DNA from: Gloeopeniophorella convolvens
Lineage: Eukaryota > Basidiomycota > Agaricomycetes > Russulales
Assembly: GCA_022496205.1 (NCBI GenBank)
Contig: WTXD01000014.1
Coordinates: 186,001-250,000 of the forward strand
Direction of reading: 5' to 3'
DNA length: 64,000 nucleotides
The position numbers and the translations under genes are program-made. Positions 11,611 to 22,750 of this stretch are shown here, one piece after another; position 1 is the first letter of the stretch, and every line of letters starts with the position of its first letter. Under the pieces are notes generated by a model. It saw only the letters and a list, made by a program, of their open reading frames with translations. It made no database searches and was not told where the DNA came from.

Positions 11611-13791
11611 ATGTCGTCCAACGAGAAAGCTACATTCCATTCTGACACACCCGTTCCAAACGAACCCGATAATGCGGTTCACGTGAAAGACCGCACTGGC
11701 GGCGACCCTCGCGCTTCGACTGTCTCAAATGCTCGCTCGGTCACTCCAAACGACGACTCTCCTGATGATCATGTTCTTATCGTCGATTGGGACGGCCCCG
11801 ATGATCCGGAAAATCCCAGAAAGTGCGTCATACAAAATGTCCTACCTTGCACCGTCAAGCTCGTCGCTCACCGTGTTCCTGCCTATGCAGCTGGACTTTC
11901 AAGAAGAAATGGGGAGCGACGCTCATCGTCTCCGCATTTACGTTTATCAGTCCCGTTTCTTCCTCCATGATTGCACCGGCATCGGAGAAACTAGCAGAGC
12001 GCTTCAACATACATAGCACCGTCTTGATTGCCATGACCACCTCGGTATTCGTTCTGGCCTACGGTGCGTGCTCGAGATTGTCACACGCAGCAAACGATAG
12101 AACTCGTGTATTCACTCCCTTTTCACAGCTTTCGGCCCTCTATTCCTCGGTCCACTCAGCGAACTGTATGGGCGTTCGCGCGTATTGCAAATTTCAAATC
12201 TGTGGTACCTCGGTATGTCCTTGCCATAACTTCTGAAGCGCCGCCTCGCTGAACAACTTGGTAGTCTGGAATCTAGCCTGCGGTTTTGCGCAGAGTAAGA
12301 ATGAGCTCATCGCGTTTCGCTTCCTTGCCGGACTGGGCGGCTCGGCCCCACTTTCCATAGGCGGAGGGGTCGTAGGTGATTTATTTGACCCAGAGCACCG
12401 TGGACAGGCGATTGCGATCTATTCCCTGGCCCCTCTCCTTGGCCCAGTCATTGGCCCCGTCGCCGGTGCTTGGGTTGCAGAAAAGTCAACGTGGCGCTGG
12501 GTGGTATGCATATCACTGGTCGGGTTATCGTCCCGCTGAGCATTATTCGGGCAGTTCTGGTCAACGACTATCGTGGATGCCGCTATCCAAGTGCTCGGCG
12601 TGATCTTCCTGAAAGAAAGTAGGTAGGTTTCGCCACTGACACAATAGTTCTCTAACAGTTGAGTTATCAGCGTATGCCCCTATCTTGCTGGAGCAAAAAG
12701 CGACGCGGATCCGTCAAACCATGGACGAAGAGAAAGCGTCTCGGATGGAAATCCGTACCGCATTAAACGCCGACGACAGGCAGTAAGACCGAATTCTATC
12801 GCCAAGGTACCATTAAACTCATAGCACCATTCAGTTGGAAGTCCGTGTTTGGCAAAGCCCTTATACGCCCATTCAGGCTGTTCTATTACGAGCCCATCGT
12901 GCAACTCCTCGGTCTATATATGGCGTTCGTATACGGCCAGCTCTATTGTAGGCTACTTCCGCTTCATAAACCTTCACACATATTAACGTACCTCTCAGTG
13001 TTTCTCACGACGATACCCTCAATCTTCGAAAATATTTATCATGAGCGAGTCGGTATTGCAGGTTTGCATTACCTGGCTCTCGGTGTTGGCCTCACTGGCG
13101 CGTCGCAAATCAATGCCCGCTTACTGGATCGTGTATATGCAAAGCTCAAAGCTCGTAATGGGGGCGTTGGAAAACCCGAATTCAGATTACGTGGGTCGCA
13201 GATCATCTTCTCCTATACATATTAGACTCATGTCATTCACTCAGCCACCATCGTCCCTGGCACCATATTTCTGCCTGCCGGTCTGTTGATCTCAGGCTGG
13301 ACAGCTCAGAAACATGTCTTTTGGTTGGTTCCGGATATTGTGGGTCGTGTTGTCGGCATTCCGATCCGTTCGACTCATAGCGCCTGCAGGGGATTGCGCT
13401 TGTCGGCGCCGGGACGATCCTCGTATTTCAAAGCATCCAGACGTATGTGATTGATGCCTTTGCTCTGCATGCTGCATCAGGTACGAGGCATGCTGCAGGG
13501 ATTTAACGCTTGCACTCACGCTGGCCCCATCCTACAGCTTTGGCAGCTGTATCCTTCTTGCGCTCGTTGGCCGGCTTCGGCTTCCCCTTGTTCGCACCCA
13601 CCATGTACAACGCACTTGGATACGGCAAGGGTAACACGATATTGGCTGCGGTAGCGATCGTCATCGGCTGTCCTGCGTGCGTGGATCGGTTTCTCTCAAC
13701 TTATGTGATAACTGATCCACCCCGTAGGCCTTGGTTATTCTGGTTTTACGGAGAAAGGATACGAAAAGCGAGCCGCTTTGCTCGCAAATGA
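11611..13791 (+). CDS. MFS exporter, DHA1 type (second copy)
   Basis: Twelve exons (11611-11822, 11891-12063, 12129-12212, 12265-12503, 12555-12618, 12671-12782, 12835-12947, 12999-13190, 13245-13339, 13390-13480, 13538-13676, 13728-13791) give exactly 525 codons plus stop. Family marks are the pre-membrane motif VDWDGPDDPENPRNW, PLSELYGRSRVL after span 2, GGGVVGDLFDPEHRGQA at mid-protein and the C-terminal WFYGERIRKASRFARK. It should be a twelve-span plasma-membrane exporter of the polyamine/multidrug class; substrate unknown. It is much more intron-rich than the MFS gene at 5.2 kb and clearly not a recent duplicate of it. All frames close, so it appears functional. Confidence 0.92.
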
Positions 13792-14656
13792 AGCCGTTAA
13801 ATTCATATGCTGCTCAACCCGAGCTCGACCTACGCTTTGGGACAGTTCACGACCTTTGGCAAAGCGCCACATTATACCGCATCTCGCACCGCATTTTTTA
13901 CGTCACGTCATGATCAACTTAGAGATACATGTCACTGTCAGGATGTAGTAGTCACGTATAGTTCTAGTTACCCAGTGTATATATAACTCTCTCGGAAGGA
14001 TATACTCTACAATAGGTCCCACCTTTACCGCGAATGAGCATCCGGATTACTACACAAGTCTGATCCTTCCACACTCCGATTCGATGCTCGACTGACAACC
14101 GTTTCACAGGCGCTCATCAGTGCACTCTATACGAGATTGCATATCGTCATGCAGCGTCGGCAAGTTAGGCTTGGATCCACTTGAAGTGACATCTCGGAGG
14201 TATTGGGGTGCCAATCATCGGCTGGCCAAGTGCCCGGGCTACCCGGTCATGACTGCCACATCACGGGACCGTGGGATATGCATTGTCCCGAATGGGAATG
14301 TGAGACCGAGAAAGGAACAAAAGAACAAGGAGAGTGTTGTTCCGGTAAAGTACAGCACGCTACCGCCTGACCGAGGCTGGACAATTGGCGAGCTTCTCAT
14401 TCCACATACCGGACGTCCTGCGGACACATGGTAACGGCACCACAACGGCAGGCTGTGTCTGCAGCTTGCGGCATGCTCTACTTTTTTGTTCTCAGACGTC
14501 TTATAGTCCTTGCACCTCCACACGCTGGTTCATTGCACCTTGCCCTCCACCATCCAACCATTCACGCACACAACTTCACCCATACTTCTCGCATAGCCTC
14601 ACGTTCCACTTGTCCTATCTCTTCTGCATTCTACTTTCCTGTTCTCTTCTCCATTA
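13792..14656. other. Intergenic upstream of LGE-motif gene
   Basis: AT-richer sequence after the MFS stop, then from about 14510 a CT-rich leader (many CTTC/CCTT runs) directly before the ATG at 14657, typical of strong basidiomycete promoters. No gene seen. Confidence 0.55.
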
Positions 14657-15568
14657 ATGTCCCCATCCCAAACACCGTCAACTTCGGCACTCGCCCCTCC
14701 ACCAACTTCTAACAACCTCGGTCCGGTTCAGCGCGTTCGCGCCATGCGGTCATCGCGGAAACTTGGCGCCGTCCTGGGCACGACGCCGTTCGTTTTGGAA
14801 TCGTGCGGAAGCAGCATGCCTGCCAGGCTCCGTTCCCCCTCACCCGCGCCTGTCGTGTCCCACGCACACACGCGCTCGCTGCAATCTGCACCATCCCGGG
14901 AAAAACACCTTCGCCGCCAAGGGTCCGTCTTCGAGAGTTCGCGTGTCACGCGCGACCTTTCCCCACGTCCGTCGCTCGCGTACGACTCGGCATCGTCCGT
15001 CGAGTCGCTTCCTCTGGTCACCCCCGATGCGTCCGAGGAGGAGCTCGTTCCTCCCGACGTTGTGCGCGCAATGCTCGGCAGCTCCGGCACCAAGCCGCAT
15101 CCGCTCGTCCTTCGCCTCGATCCCGTCCCGCTGGATCCCACAGACCCGCGCATAACCATCCCTCTCACCCCGCTCTCCGCGAAAACGCAGGTCCCACCCT
15201 CGCCAGTCACGCCCGTCGAGCTCAGCCGCGCAGAGGCCCGCAGGCGCAAGATGGCACGCGTCGTTCGCACGTTGGGCGAGAGCGTGCCGCCAGCGCTAGT
15301 GTTCCAACCCACGGAAATGGACTGGCCGGAGAACGCACCCGTCTCCGGCGCCGGGCGCACACGCACCTCCAGCACGGCCAGGGACCACCGCCGGCGCAGC
15401 GCCTCGCTCAGTGGGGCTACGAGCATTAATCAACGGCTCCTCGAGTTGCCGGCGCCGGTCTTCTCGTCGAGTGCGCGTGCGCCTGAGGGCCAGCGCTGGG
15501 TCGGCGCGTGGAACCGACAGAACATTGGTCAGGTGCAGCGCGAGCTGCGCGCCCTGCGCCGCCGCTGA
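14657..15568 (+). CDS. Hypothetical Ser/Pro/Arg-rich protein with repeated LGE motifs (paralogue A)
   Basis: Single exon, 303 residues. Low-complexity Ser/Pro/Arg-rich sequence interrupted by three ordered-looking blocks. The first, near residues 33-46, is RKLGAVLGTTPF. The second, near 189-215, is EARRRKMARVVRTLGESVPP. The third is the C-terminal GQRWVGAWNRQNIGQVQRELRAL. The first two resemble each other (basic-Leu...LG-acidic/Thr...P). The protein at 36664-37917 carries the same blocks in the same order. There is no signal peptide or membrane span. I know similar basidiomycete hypothetical proteins but no assigned function. The blocks look like short interaction motifs in a disordered protein; that is inference. 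Confidence 0.85.
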   Translation: MSPSQTPSTSALAPPPTSNNLGPVQRVRAMRSSRKLGAVLGTTPFVLESCGSSMPARLRSPSPAPVVSHAHTRSLQSAPSREKHLRRQGSVFESSRVTRDLSPRPSLAYDSASSVESLPLVTPDASEEELVPPDVVRAMLGSSGTKPHPLVLRLDPVPLDPTDPRITIPLTPLSAKTQVPPSPVTPVELSRAEARRRKMARVVRTLGESVPPALVFQPTEMDWPENAPVSGAGRTRTSSTARDHRRRSASLSGATSINQRLLELPAPVFSSSARAPEGQRWVGAWNRQNIGQVQRELRALRRR

Positions 15569-16046
15569 GAGCATTGCCGGTTGGATGACGAGTCATGTTT
15601 CCCGGTGTTGACGCTGGTATTCGGCCGGGTGCCGCTATTCATAATTCCCTTGCACCTCTTCTTCTTTTCATGTGATCCCCGCATTGTAGCACTGACTTTG
15701 CATGCATTTCCGGCGTCCTCATCTACATTAATATCCTTGTAGCACAAAACGAGCCAGGACATTGGCATCACTCACGCGCGTTGTTGTTATTGTACCGAGT
15801 TATAATTCTTTTGGCCATGATTAATGTATCCCTATTGTGCCTCACATGCGCTGCTGGGCACTCTGCTTTCAGTTGCCAGTCTATGGAATTATGGGCTATG
15901 ATATATGTTCGCTCCAGAGTCAAGCCGAGGTTGTAAGACCTCATTTTGGTGCTCTCTGGCATCATCGCTCCTTCGGGGAGCCGCGCGGACGAAGTGATTG
16001 CATAAATAGCCTGCACGCTCGCCTGCGATATACGAACAACCTAGCC
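15569..16046. other. Intergenic
   Basis: 3' side of the LGE-motif gene and promoter of the next gene. A Kozak-like CTAGCCATGG start context lies at its right end. Nothing else is recognised. Confidence 0.5.
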
Positions 16047-17005
16047 ATGGTAGCCACCACTTCCACCAGACGCGATATCAACGCGACGCTAAACTACTAT
16101 CTCCCAACTGACGGAGGTGCTGAGCCGGCCTTCAACTACGTCTGCGCCCCGCCGCCAGGTGTCTCGCAGCGCAATTACACAGACGAGGCGCACCCGGTGG
16201 TCGTGCACGACGTGCGCGGTACACCTCTCGAAGACGGCGCTTCGCTGGACAAACAGGGATTTCAATTCGTGAAGTACCCCAGCGCCGAGACCACCTTCGA
16301 TGACAACGAGCGGATCCGCGAAGTGTATTATAAGGAGATCGAAGCGCTGCTCCTAAAGATCCTCCCTGGCGCCCAGCGGGTATTTGTGTTTGACCACACT
16401 GTGAGGTGCGGGTATGCCGTCCTGCGTTAGTATGCGCGTTGACTGAAGTCAACGTAGGCGCCTCAAAGAGGATCCTACGATCCGCGGGACCTCACGTGGG
16501 CCCGTGGTGCGTCGCAGTGCTTCACATATCCAGGCTGTGCCCCTCACGTCGCCCCCAGCACCAGGTGCACATCGACCAGAGCTGGGACGCGAGCGAACGC
16601 CGCGTGCGCCGACACCTGCCAGACAACGCAGAAGCACTGCTCGGCGCACGCGTGCGGCTCGTGAACGTGTGGCGGCCGATCGAGAACCCGGTGGCGCACA
16701 ACCCCCTCGCGGTCGCAGACTGGAGCACCATCAGCCCCGAGAAGGACCTCGTGCGCACGCGGCACATCGCCGCGACGTACGAGGGCGCGACCTTCCGCGT
16801 GCGCTATAACGAGGGACACCAGTGGCACTACCTCTCGGACCAGACGCCGGACGAGGTCGTTGTGTTCAAATGCTTCGACAGCGAGAAGGTGCCGGGTGTC
16901 GCGCGTGGCATACCCCACACCGCGTTCACAGACACTGGATCGCCGGCAGACGCGCCGCAGAGGCAGTCGATCGAAGCGAGGTGCTTGGTCTTCGATGCTG
17001 AGTGA
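16047..17005 (+). CDS. GA4 desaturase / AsaB-like Fe(II)/2-oxoglutarate-type oxidoreductase
   Basis: Three exons (16047-16405, 16458-16506, 16559-17005) give 284 codons plus stop. The family signature is complete: FDHTVR before the first intron, then VHIDQSW with the metal-binding H-x-D (His140, Asp142), VRLVNVWRPIENPV, DEVVVFKCFDS, and a distal histidine in GIPHTAF near residue 255. This is the fungal GA4-desaturase/AsaB/CmcJ-like family, thought to be non-haem iron oxygenases in secondary metabolism, though many members are uncharacterised. No biosynthetic core enzyme lies nearby, so the substrate cannot be guessed. The short middle exon is supported by exact phase agreement. Confidence 0.9.
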
Positions 17006-17714
17006 ATGATGCAGGGCAAAAGGCCAGGATTCTCAGAGCACGCGCTGAAACGACTGTGTATGAAAAACATGTATTATTGAGCATCTACGAATAACTGGAA
17101 TGAATGTACGGAACCACCGACCCGCCCGCTCCCCGTATGCTGGCAGGGCCAACCGAGAAGTGAACATAGGGTGCTAAGACGTCCGGTTGCTCTGGGCATG
17201 ACGTGACACTCGAACGGCCGCGTAGAAATGGACAGCCATGAGCAACACTGGGGAAAGATTAAGCCATGTCGCCGCACAAAGAAGAGGTTGAGTTACGTGG
17301 GTTGGAGAAAATATAATGGGAAGCGTGGGATGTGAATACCATATTCGGGAGATTTAGGGCCGACTCGCCCAAGTGCGCTTCGTCCGGTCTCTGCTCACTA
17401 GCACTACTGCCAACAGTTCATTGAATGGGCTGCAATGGCTTCCGATGAGATGTTATTCGGAATGGGGTGTACAAACTACTCCAAGGGAATAAAATAAACC
17501 ACGCGGGTACTACGGAACGTGACACGACATAACGAGACGAGAGAAGAGGACAGCCAAACGAGGGATAGGACGGGACTAATCGGTGAAGGGTATCCAGTAC
17601 GCAGTATGCGAAGGAATAAGCAAGATAGAAGAGGCAAACATAGAATTCAAGGTCTCTACCAACCTCACTCTGTTCATTATCATCGGCCTCTCCTGACGGT
17701 TACAGACAACAAAT
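17006..17714. other. Intergenic, convergent
   Basis: Space between two convergent 3' ends, containing their terminators. A few short ORFs without similarity. No gene seen. Confidence 0.55.
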
Positions 17715-19120
17715 CTAGAGCCTGTGCCCTGGCACGGCCCAAAAGATCAGTGTCAGCGCCGTGACTCCGACAGTCACCAAGATCGAGACCCAGATGGCAC
17801 GACCGATGAGTAACTTCCGGACGTATGGCTCGCGGATGCGCAGGGTGCGGAATGGTGTTGTCTCGCTTTGTCCAAGGAAGACAAGGATAGGGTCGAGTTC
17901 ATATTGGTGAGAGATGAGGAAGAGCAGTGCAAATGTAAAAGGAATGAATAGCTAGAGAGGCCAGTGAAGATCAGTCAAAGAACACAAAACCTCTGGTGGA
18001 TCACGTACGTAAAACCGAACGGACTTGGGCTTGACGTCCAGGAAGACTAGCGAAAACGCAGTAGCGAGACCAATCCACAAGGTGATGAGCCCCGCAATGA
18101 GGCGGACTAACGCACTCATCGGGGTCAGGTTGCCGAAGGCCTTTGAACGCAAAAAGCGCGGGAACGCGTCCTGCTCCATAGCGCGGAAGCAATATTCCTT
18201 CTGGGCGTGGAACATGTCCGGAACCTGCGCGATGGCGGCCTGGTCCGCCGCGCTGCCAGTCGCATGGGACAGCGGGAATGAATGGACGCGTAGTGCGGGC
18301 GGGAGGTAGATCTCGTGGCTCTCTCCACCATTGGGGGACGTCCCAGCGGGCGAGAGGTAGCGGAGGTAAATGCGCTCGGCGCTGGCAACCAGATCCGAGC
18401 GCGAAATGGGCGAACTGCGCGGGATGATGGTCGGGGCCCGCGACGCGCGTCTTGCAAAGAAGGTGGGCGTGCGCACGCTGAGCGAGAACGGCGTTGACGA
18501 GCGTGGCGGTACGGCGGCTGGGGAGCCAGACGCGTGTTCCAGGTCTGTGCCCACCGCAGTCGCAGGCGAGGTGGAGGCGAGCAGGCGGGGATCCGGGCTG
18601 GTCGAACGCGCGCCCGCCGCTCGCTTTTCCTGCATTTCTGTCGTCATTTCCGCTGTGCTCGCTGTACTGCGTTTCGCCGCGCCCTGGGGACCAACGACCG
18701 TTCCGTACGTGGAGCCCCGCCGCCGCGCGTATTCCCAGTACTCCGGCCAGTCCTCACGGATCGTCCGACCAGACTTGCGTACGTCCTTGAAGTAGGCTCG
18801 GCAGAGGTTCTCGTGTTGCTGCACATCAAGCCAGAAATCGAGAATGTCTTCTGCACCTTCGCGTTGAAGGAACAGACTGTAGCAAGTCGGAAAACGATGG
18901 AAAGAGGGCGCCGAGTAATAGAGTGAGGAAGGGGCACAGAAGATAGTTAGAAACGAGGCTATGATCAGCAATGGGTACAAGTTGAGAGAACAATCACGCA
19001 CTAGAACATGAAAAGATCGACTGGAGGACGTGTTCTACGGGACAGGACCTCCGTAAACGATGGCAAGCGGGAGCCGCGGCTGCGTGTCCACTCATCCTGT
19101 TGCTGCTGCTCGCCGTCCAT
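17715..19120 (-). CDS. RAX1: RAX1-like bud-site selection protein (RGS domain, C-terminal membrane spans)
   Basis: Three exons (19120-19002, 18876-18009, 17951-17715) give 407 codons plus stop. Residues about 15-75 form the start of an RGS-like domain (PSFTEVLSRRTRPPVDLFMFY...EDILDFWLDVQQHENLCRAYFKDV). A Ser/Thr/Pro-rich linker follows, then an RGS-like helix block containing MFHAQKEYCFRAMEQDAFPRF. Three hydrophobic spans follow, and the tail GQSETTPFRTLRIREPYV ... VPGHRL is characteristic of the family. RAX1 marks previous growth sites at the plasma membrane in yeast; in filamentous basidiomycetes the role is presumably polarity-related (inference). The ATG at 19120 starts a short Gln-rich leader. 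Confidence 0.88.
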
Positions 19121-19547
19121 GGTGTCCAGCCTTGTCCTTGGTCGTAGTTGCGGAGTTGGTGCGCAAGGCCGCCGTTGTCAACTTGGAAGGAGTCGTTGCG
19201 CGGAAACGTCGCGAGCAATGCTGACATAAGCTCTCCTTGTCCAACCACGCTGTAGCACAGCTCAACAACTTTGATAACCATCGGGCAACGCCTTCACATA
19301 TGTCGTCGTCTGTGACGTTCTCATTTCACTCGTCCACGCTACACAGCGGCTGTTCGCCGAATTTCTGTAGATCCTGCCCCTAAGAGAGGTCTAGGTTGCC
19401 AAGGCCACGTGTTGGCCCTTGGGTAACCCTAGGACTGGTGATTACCTAATCTGGGCTGGCTCCCGCCGTGTTCGCTGTGCTTACCTTGGTGCTTACTCCG
19501 CGACGCAGGCCACAAGCAACAGCGCCGCCGTATCCTTCTTCCCAATC
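19121..19547. promoter_or_regulatory. Shared divergent promoter, RAX1 / NDUFA2
   Basis: A 427-nt gap between divergent start codons must hold both promoters. No canonical TATA box is obvious. No ORF of interest. Confidence 0.5.
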
Positions 19548-19925
19548 ATGTCACTGGCAAGAGCCTTCTCACCAGCCCTCCGCGAGGTCCGCATTCTCTT
19601 CTCGCAAACCGGAGATGCTTCCCAGGGCGTAAGGTGAGCCTACCAAGAGCGCACACCAAAGCCGAAATTCCCGACCACTACCCGCAGGCAATTCGTCGTG
19701 TCAACATATCCTACCCTGAAGCAGCACAACCCGGACCTCCCTGTACTCATTCGCGAGGCGCAGGGTACTCCCGCGCGCGCATTCGCTCGTTTTGGTAAGC
19801 CAACCACACCCCTTCGACATACAGGTCGCTGACGCGTAGCAGAGCGTGGCGTCGAACGCAACGTCGTACTCGATGGGTTGTCATCCAAAGACGTCGCCAC
19901 AAAGATCTCCGAATTAATAGGATGA
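19548..19925 (+). CDS. NDUFA2: NADH:ubiquinone oxidoreductase subunit B8 / NDUFA2
   Basis: Three exons (19548-19633, 19688-19794, 19843-19925), 91 codons plus stop, close to the usual size (about 90-100 residues) of this accessory subunit of mitochondrial complex I. It has the thioredoxin-like L51/S25/CI-B8 fold: LREVRILFSQTGDASQGVRQFV at the N-terminus, YPTLKQHNPDLPVLIREAQGT in the middle and the NVVLDGLSSKDVATKI helix at the end. The protein sits on the matrix side of complex I. It is convergent with the isomerase gene downstream, leaving only 186 nt between stop codons. Confidence 0.93.
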
Positions 19926-20111
19926 ATGTCTTGTCTCACGTAGAAGGGTCAACCCCGCACGCTATCTGCACATTGTCCTCTCTGAGTTTAGACAAGCGAC
20001 AGTTCTTCCGATGCCTCCCGTATAAATCCGGTCTCTCTATTCTACAGGAAGATACACACAAAAATGCCTACTGCGCAAAAGGCAGCCGTCAACTTTACCT
20101 GCCACCCGTAA

Positions 20112-21394
20112 CTATGCCTTCTCTATATGTTGGATGTCGCCATTATCGAACTTGGCTGTCACGCTCCCGTCCTGCATCTCTTATTAGCGCTGGCAGCGTG
20201 ATGCGTTCAGCAGTACACAAACCTGGTTCCCGAAGTATGCAGCCTTGGCAATGTCGCAGAAAAGGCCGACCTCGACGACGCCAGTGAGCAGCTTGATACT
20301 CGCGAGAAGCTAAGCGCGAAATGAGTGGGTGGACTCCAAAGCAGACGCCCCGCAAGTACCTCGCGAGGCCTACTCAACGCAGCCTCGGCGAACGGCGCGT
20401 CAATAACGAAATTTCCGTTGTCAGTGACCACCGGTCCCGCCTTTGCGCGTCCCATACGTAACGTAGCCTTCGGCGAGCCGAGCTTCGTGCGCAACGTCCG
20501 GAGGAGCGAGATGTGCGCGAACGGCGAGACCTCGATCGGTACACCAGGAATGTACTGCGCTGCGTGAGCACGTCTGCGAAAGACTAGCTGCCGCACAACT
20601 CACGCTGGTTCCCAAGATCTCCGAGTCCTTTCGGTAATCCGCGACGACGATGAACCTGCGATGGGTCGATGTTATGCGCGGACTAGGAGCTACTGGTCGT
20701 ACGTCTTGGCTGCCTCTGCGAGCACCTTTTCGCGCAACTGACAAGCACCGCCACCCTTGATGCAATTCAGCTCCTTATCAACCCTGTGGGTGACTCATCG
20801 TCATTCAAGCGTGGAATGTGCGCCGTTAGGCACGCACTCATCTGCACCGTCGATGGTGACATCGATCTCGGGATACTGTGAGATATCTCCGAGACGGAGG
20901 CCTGCGAGCGTGATGAGCTGCTGCGACTGGAACCCGGTCGGGATGAAGACACGGTCTGCGTTGTGCGCCGCGCCCTGCTCTAGTATGCGTTCTACGACAT
21001 AAGGCACGGTCGAGCCTGCGCGGCGCGGTGAGATGGCTGCGCGCGGTGGAGACGGGGGCGGGCGGGCGCACCAGACCCAACACCGATGACCTGCAGAAGC
21101 CCGCACGGGAAGCGCTGAGTACTTCTCCGTTCCCGACGCGCAGGGGGCGTACCTTGTGCTCCGGCAGGACATGCTTGTCGACCGCGGTGTACGCGGCGAG
21201 TCGCTTGGCCGCCTCAACGGTGTCGAGGGGCGACTCTGGCAACGCTCGATCGTGGAATTGTGTTCAAGCGGAACACACGACGTACCTGTTGTTGTAACCA
21301 AGGAAGGCGAGAAGATGGAAGGGAACGCAGACGGGCTAGGGCGCACGGTCAGCACATGGAGGAGCTACCATCTCCGCGGCACGCACGCGGACAT
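20112..21394 (-). CDS. RPI1: Ribose-5-phosphate isomerase A
   Basis: Interconverts ribose-5-phosphate and ribulose-5-phosphate in the pentose phosphate pathway. Exons 21233-21153, 21090-21072, 21015-20838, 20783-20703, 20655-20604, 20554-20360, 20309-20223 and 20171-20112 are firm. Motifs are VIGVGSGSTVPY (phosphate loop, spanning a 19-nt exon), TIDGADEVD with the catalytic Asp, [10 protein letters not shown] with the catalytic Lys, and [16 protein letters not shown]. The first exon is uncertain. The model used here is a 12-nt exon 21394-21383 (Met-Ser-Ala-Cys), giving 254 residues, but the same frame is open upstream to an ATG at 21532 (see findings). The C-terminus [19 protein letters not shown] after the last intron fits the family. 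Confidence 0.93.
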
Positions 21395-21855
21395 CGTCAG
21401 AGGTCGGTGCCGGACAAGCTTTGGGCCTGGTTCGCAGAAGAGATACCGCAGAAGTGAAGTCCGAGTAGGAGCACCCCTGATGAAAGGGAAGGAGAAGGAA
21501 CTGACTGAAAGGAGGGCTCGGGAAGGGATCATAAACGTATGATAGACTCCGAGCGGCGCGGGGCTCCGGAATCTCGCTGACTACTTGGTTCGACAACCAC
21601 GGTGTGATACCCAGGGACACCTTCACTGCCCGTTTCTTCCGCGCTGACTGTACCTACGGGCGACCAGAGAAGGACAGACGCGTTGTTGCTATACTCCATA
21701 GGGCATTGGACACACACGCATCGACGCAAAGCTTACATCGTTCGCGGGGGGCTCGGCCCGGCAGCCTCTCAACGGAGAGAGACGGAGAGCTAAATCAGAC
21801 TACCGCCCTTCTCCTAGCTTGCTTCTGACCTTCAACACGGCCACGCCGGAAGGCA
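21395..21855. promoter_or_regulatory. Shared divergent promoter, RPI / TFB5
   Basis: A 461-nt gap between the two divergent genes, shorter if the upstream RPI start at 21532 is used. The RPI-proximal part is open in the RPI frame. No TATA box is evident. Confidence 0.5.
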
Positions 21856-22215
21856 ATGCGCGCAATCAAAGGCAAGCTCACGTCTATTTTTGCTGCTCCC
21901 CACGCTGACCAGAACCACAAAGGCGTCCTTCTGGAATGGTGCGCACGGCGGATGTCGGCGGGCTCCGTCACCTTATTGGCCTGCTCGCAGTGATTCAGCG
22001 GTGAAGCAGATCCTGCTTACGCTGGACGAACGACCCGGCCAATCATTTATCGTCGAAGACCTGGATGAGTTTCACGTAGTCATCCGCGCGGACGAAGAGC
22101 AGCGCGTGCGACGCGAACTGGAGGCAGAGGTGCGTCTCCGTCAGCTAGTTGGGTATAGGTTTACCAACAGGAGTTCTCGCAGTTAGAGAAGAACACATAC
22201 AGCATGGAAGCTTAG
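21856..22215 (+). CDS. TFB5: TFIIH subunit TFB5 (TTDA/GTF2H5)
   Basis: Four exons (21856-21871, 21923-21938, 21991-22129, 22171-22215) give 71 codons plus stop, the normal size of this smallest TFIIH subunit. The N-terminus MRAIKGVLLECDSAVKQ is typical and is assembled from two 16-nt exons. FIVEDLDEFHVVI in the centre matches the dimerisation strand of the family. TFB5 stabilises TFB2 and is needed for nucleotide-excision repair and full transcription initiation. Intron 1 begins GCAAGC, a GC-AG intron; no GT donor nearby preserves the conserved N-terminus. Confidence 0.9.
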
Positions 22216-22750
22216 CTATTTCTGAAGCTGGAAACTTCTCTGGTATATGGCTCTGCAGAGGAAGAACCTCGGGGCATATCTTTGAAGAGCTGAGAATGGC
22301 ACGCGACGCAATTCGCGGGGCCTTCTTTGAACATTCGACCTATCTCTGTATCAAAGACCTCCGGCCTCATCACCCGTATCCTCTTCGCACTTGCGAGGAC
22401 TTCCCCAAGAATGTTCGAATATCATAACATTACCCCCAGTATCGCACTGTCGCGCAGCTGCGCGCGGTCGCGTGATCAGAAGTGAAGGTCATGTGAAGCG
22501 ACGCGTCGCGTCTTTCCGCTTCCCGGCGGCCTCTGCGCCACGCATAGCGGGGCTTGGCACATGTATGGCAGTGTATTCAACAGAATAACCTTGAGTTAGG
22601 GCCATAAGTTGCGCTACGCGACACGGGAAGCATAGGTTATGGTAGAGACAAGAAGCTTACCAATCCTGAAGCGGAGGTGGTGACTCGATCCGGCTTCTAC
22701 GATTACTACGATCATAGGACATCGTCTCAGCGGATAGCTGCAGCAACCCT
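22216..22750. other. Intergenic
   Basis: Holds the TFB5 3' region and the promoter of the next gene. Short ORFs only, no similarity seen. Confidence 0.5.
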
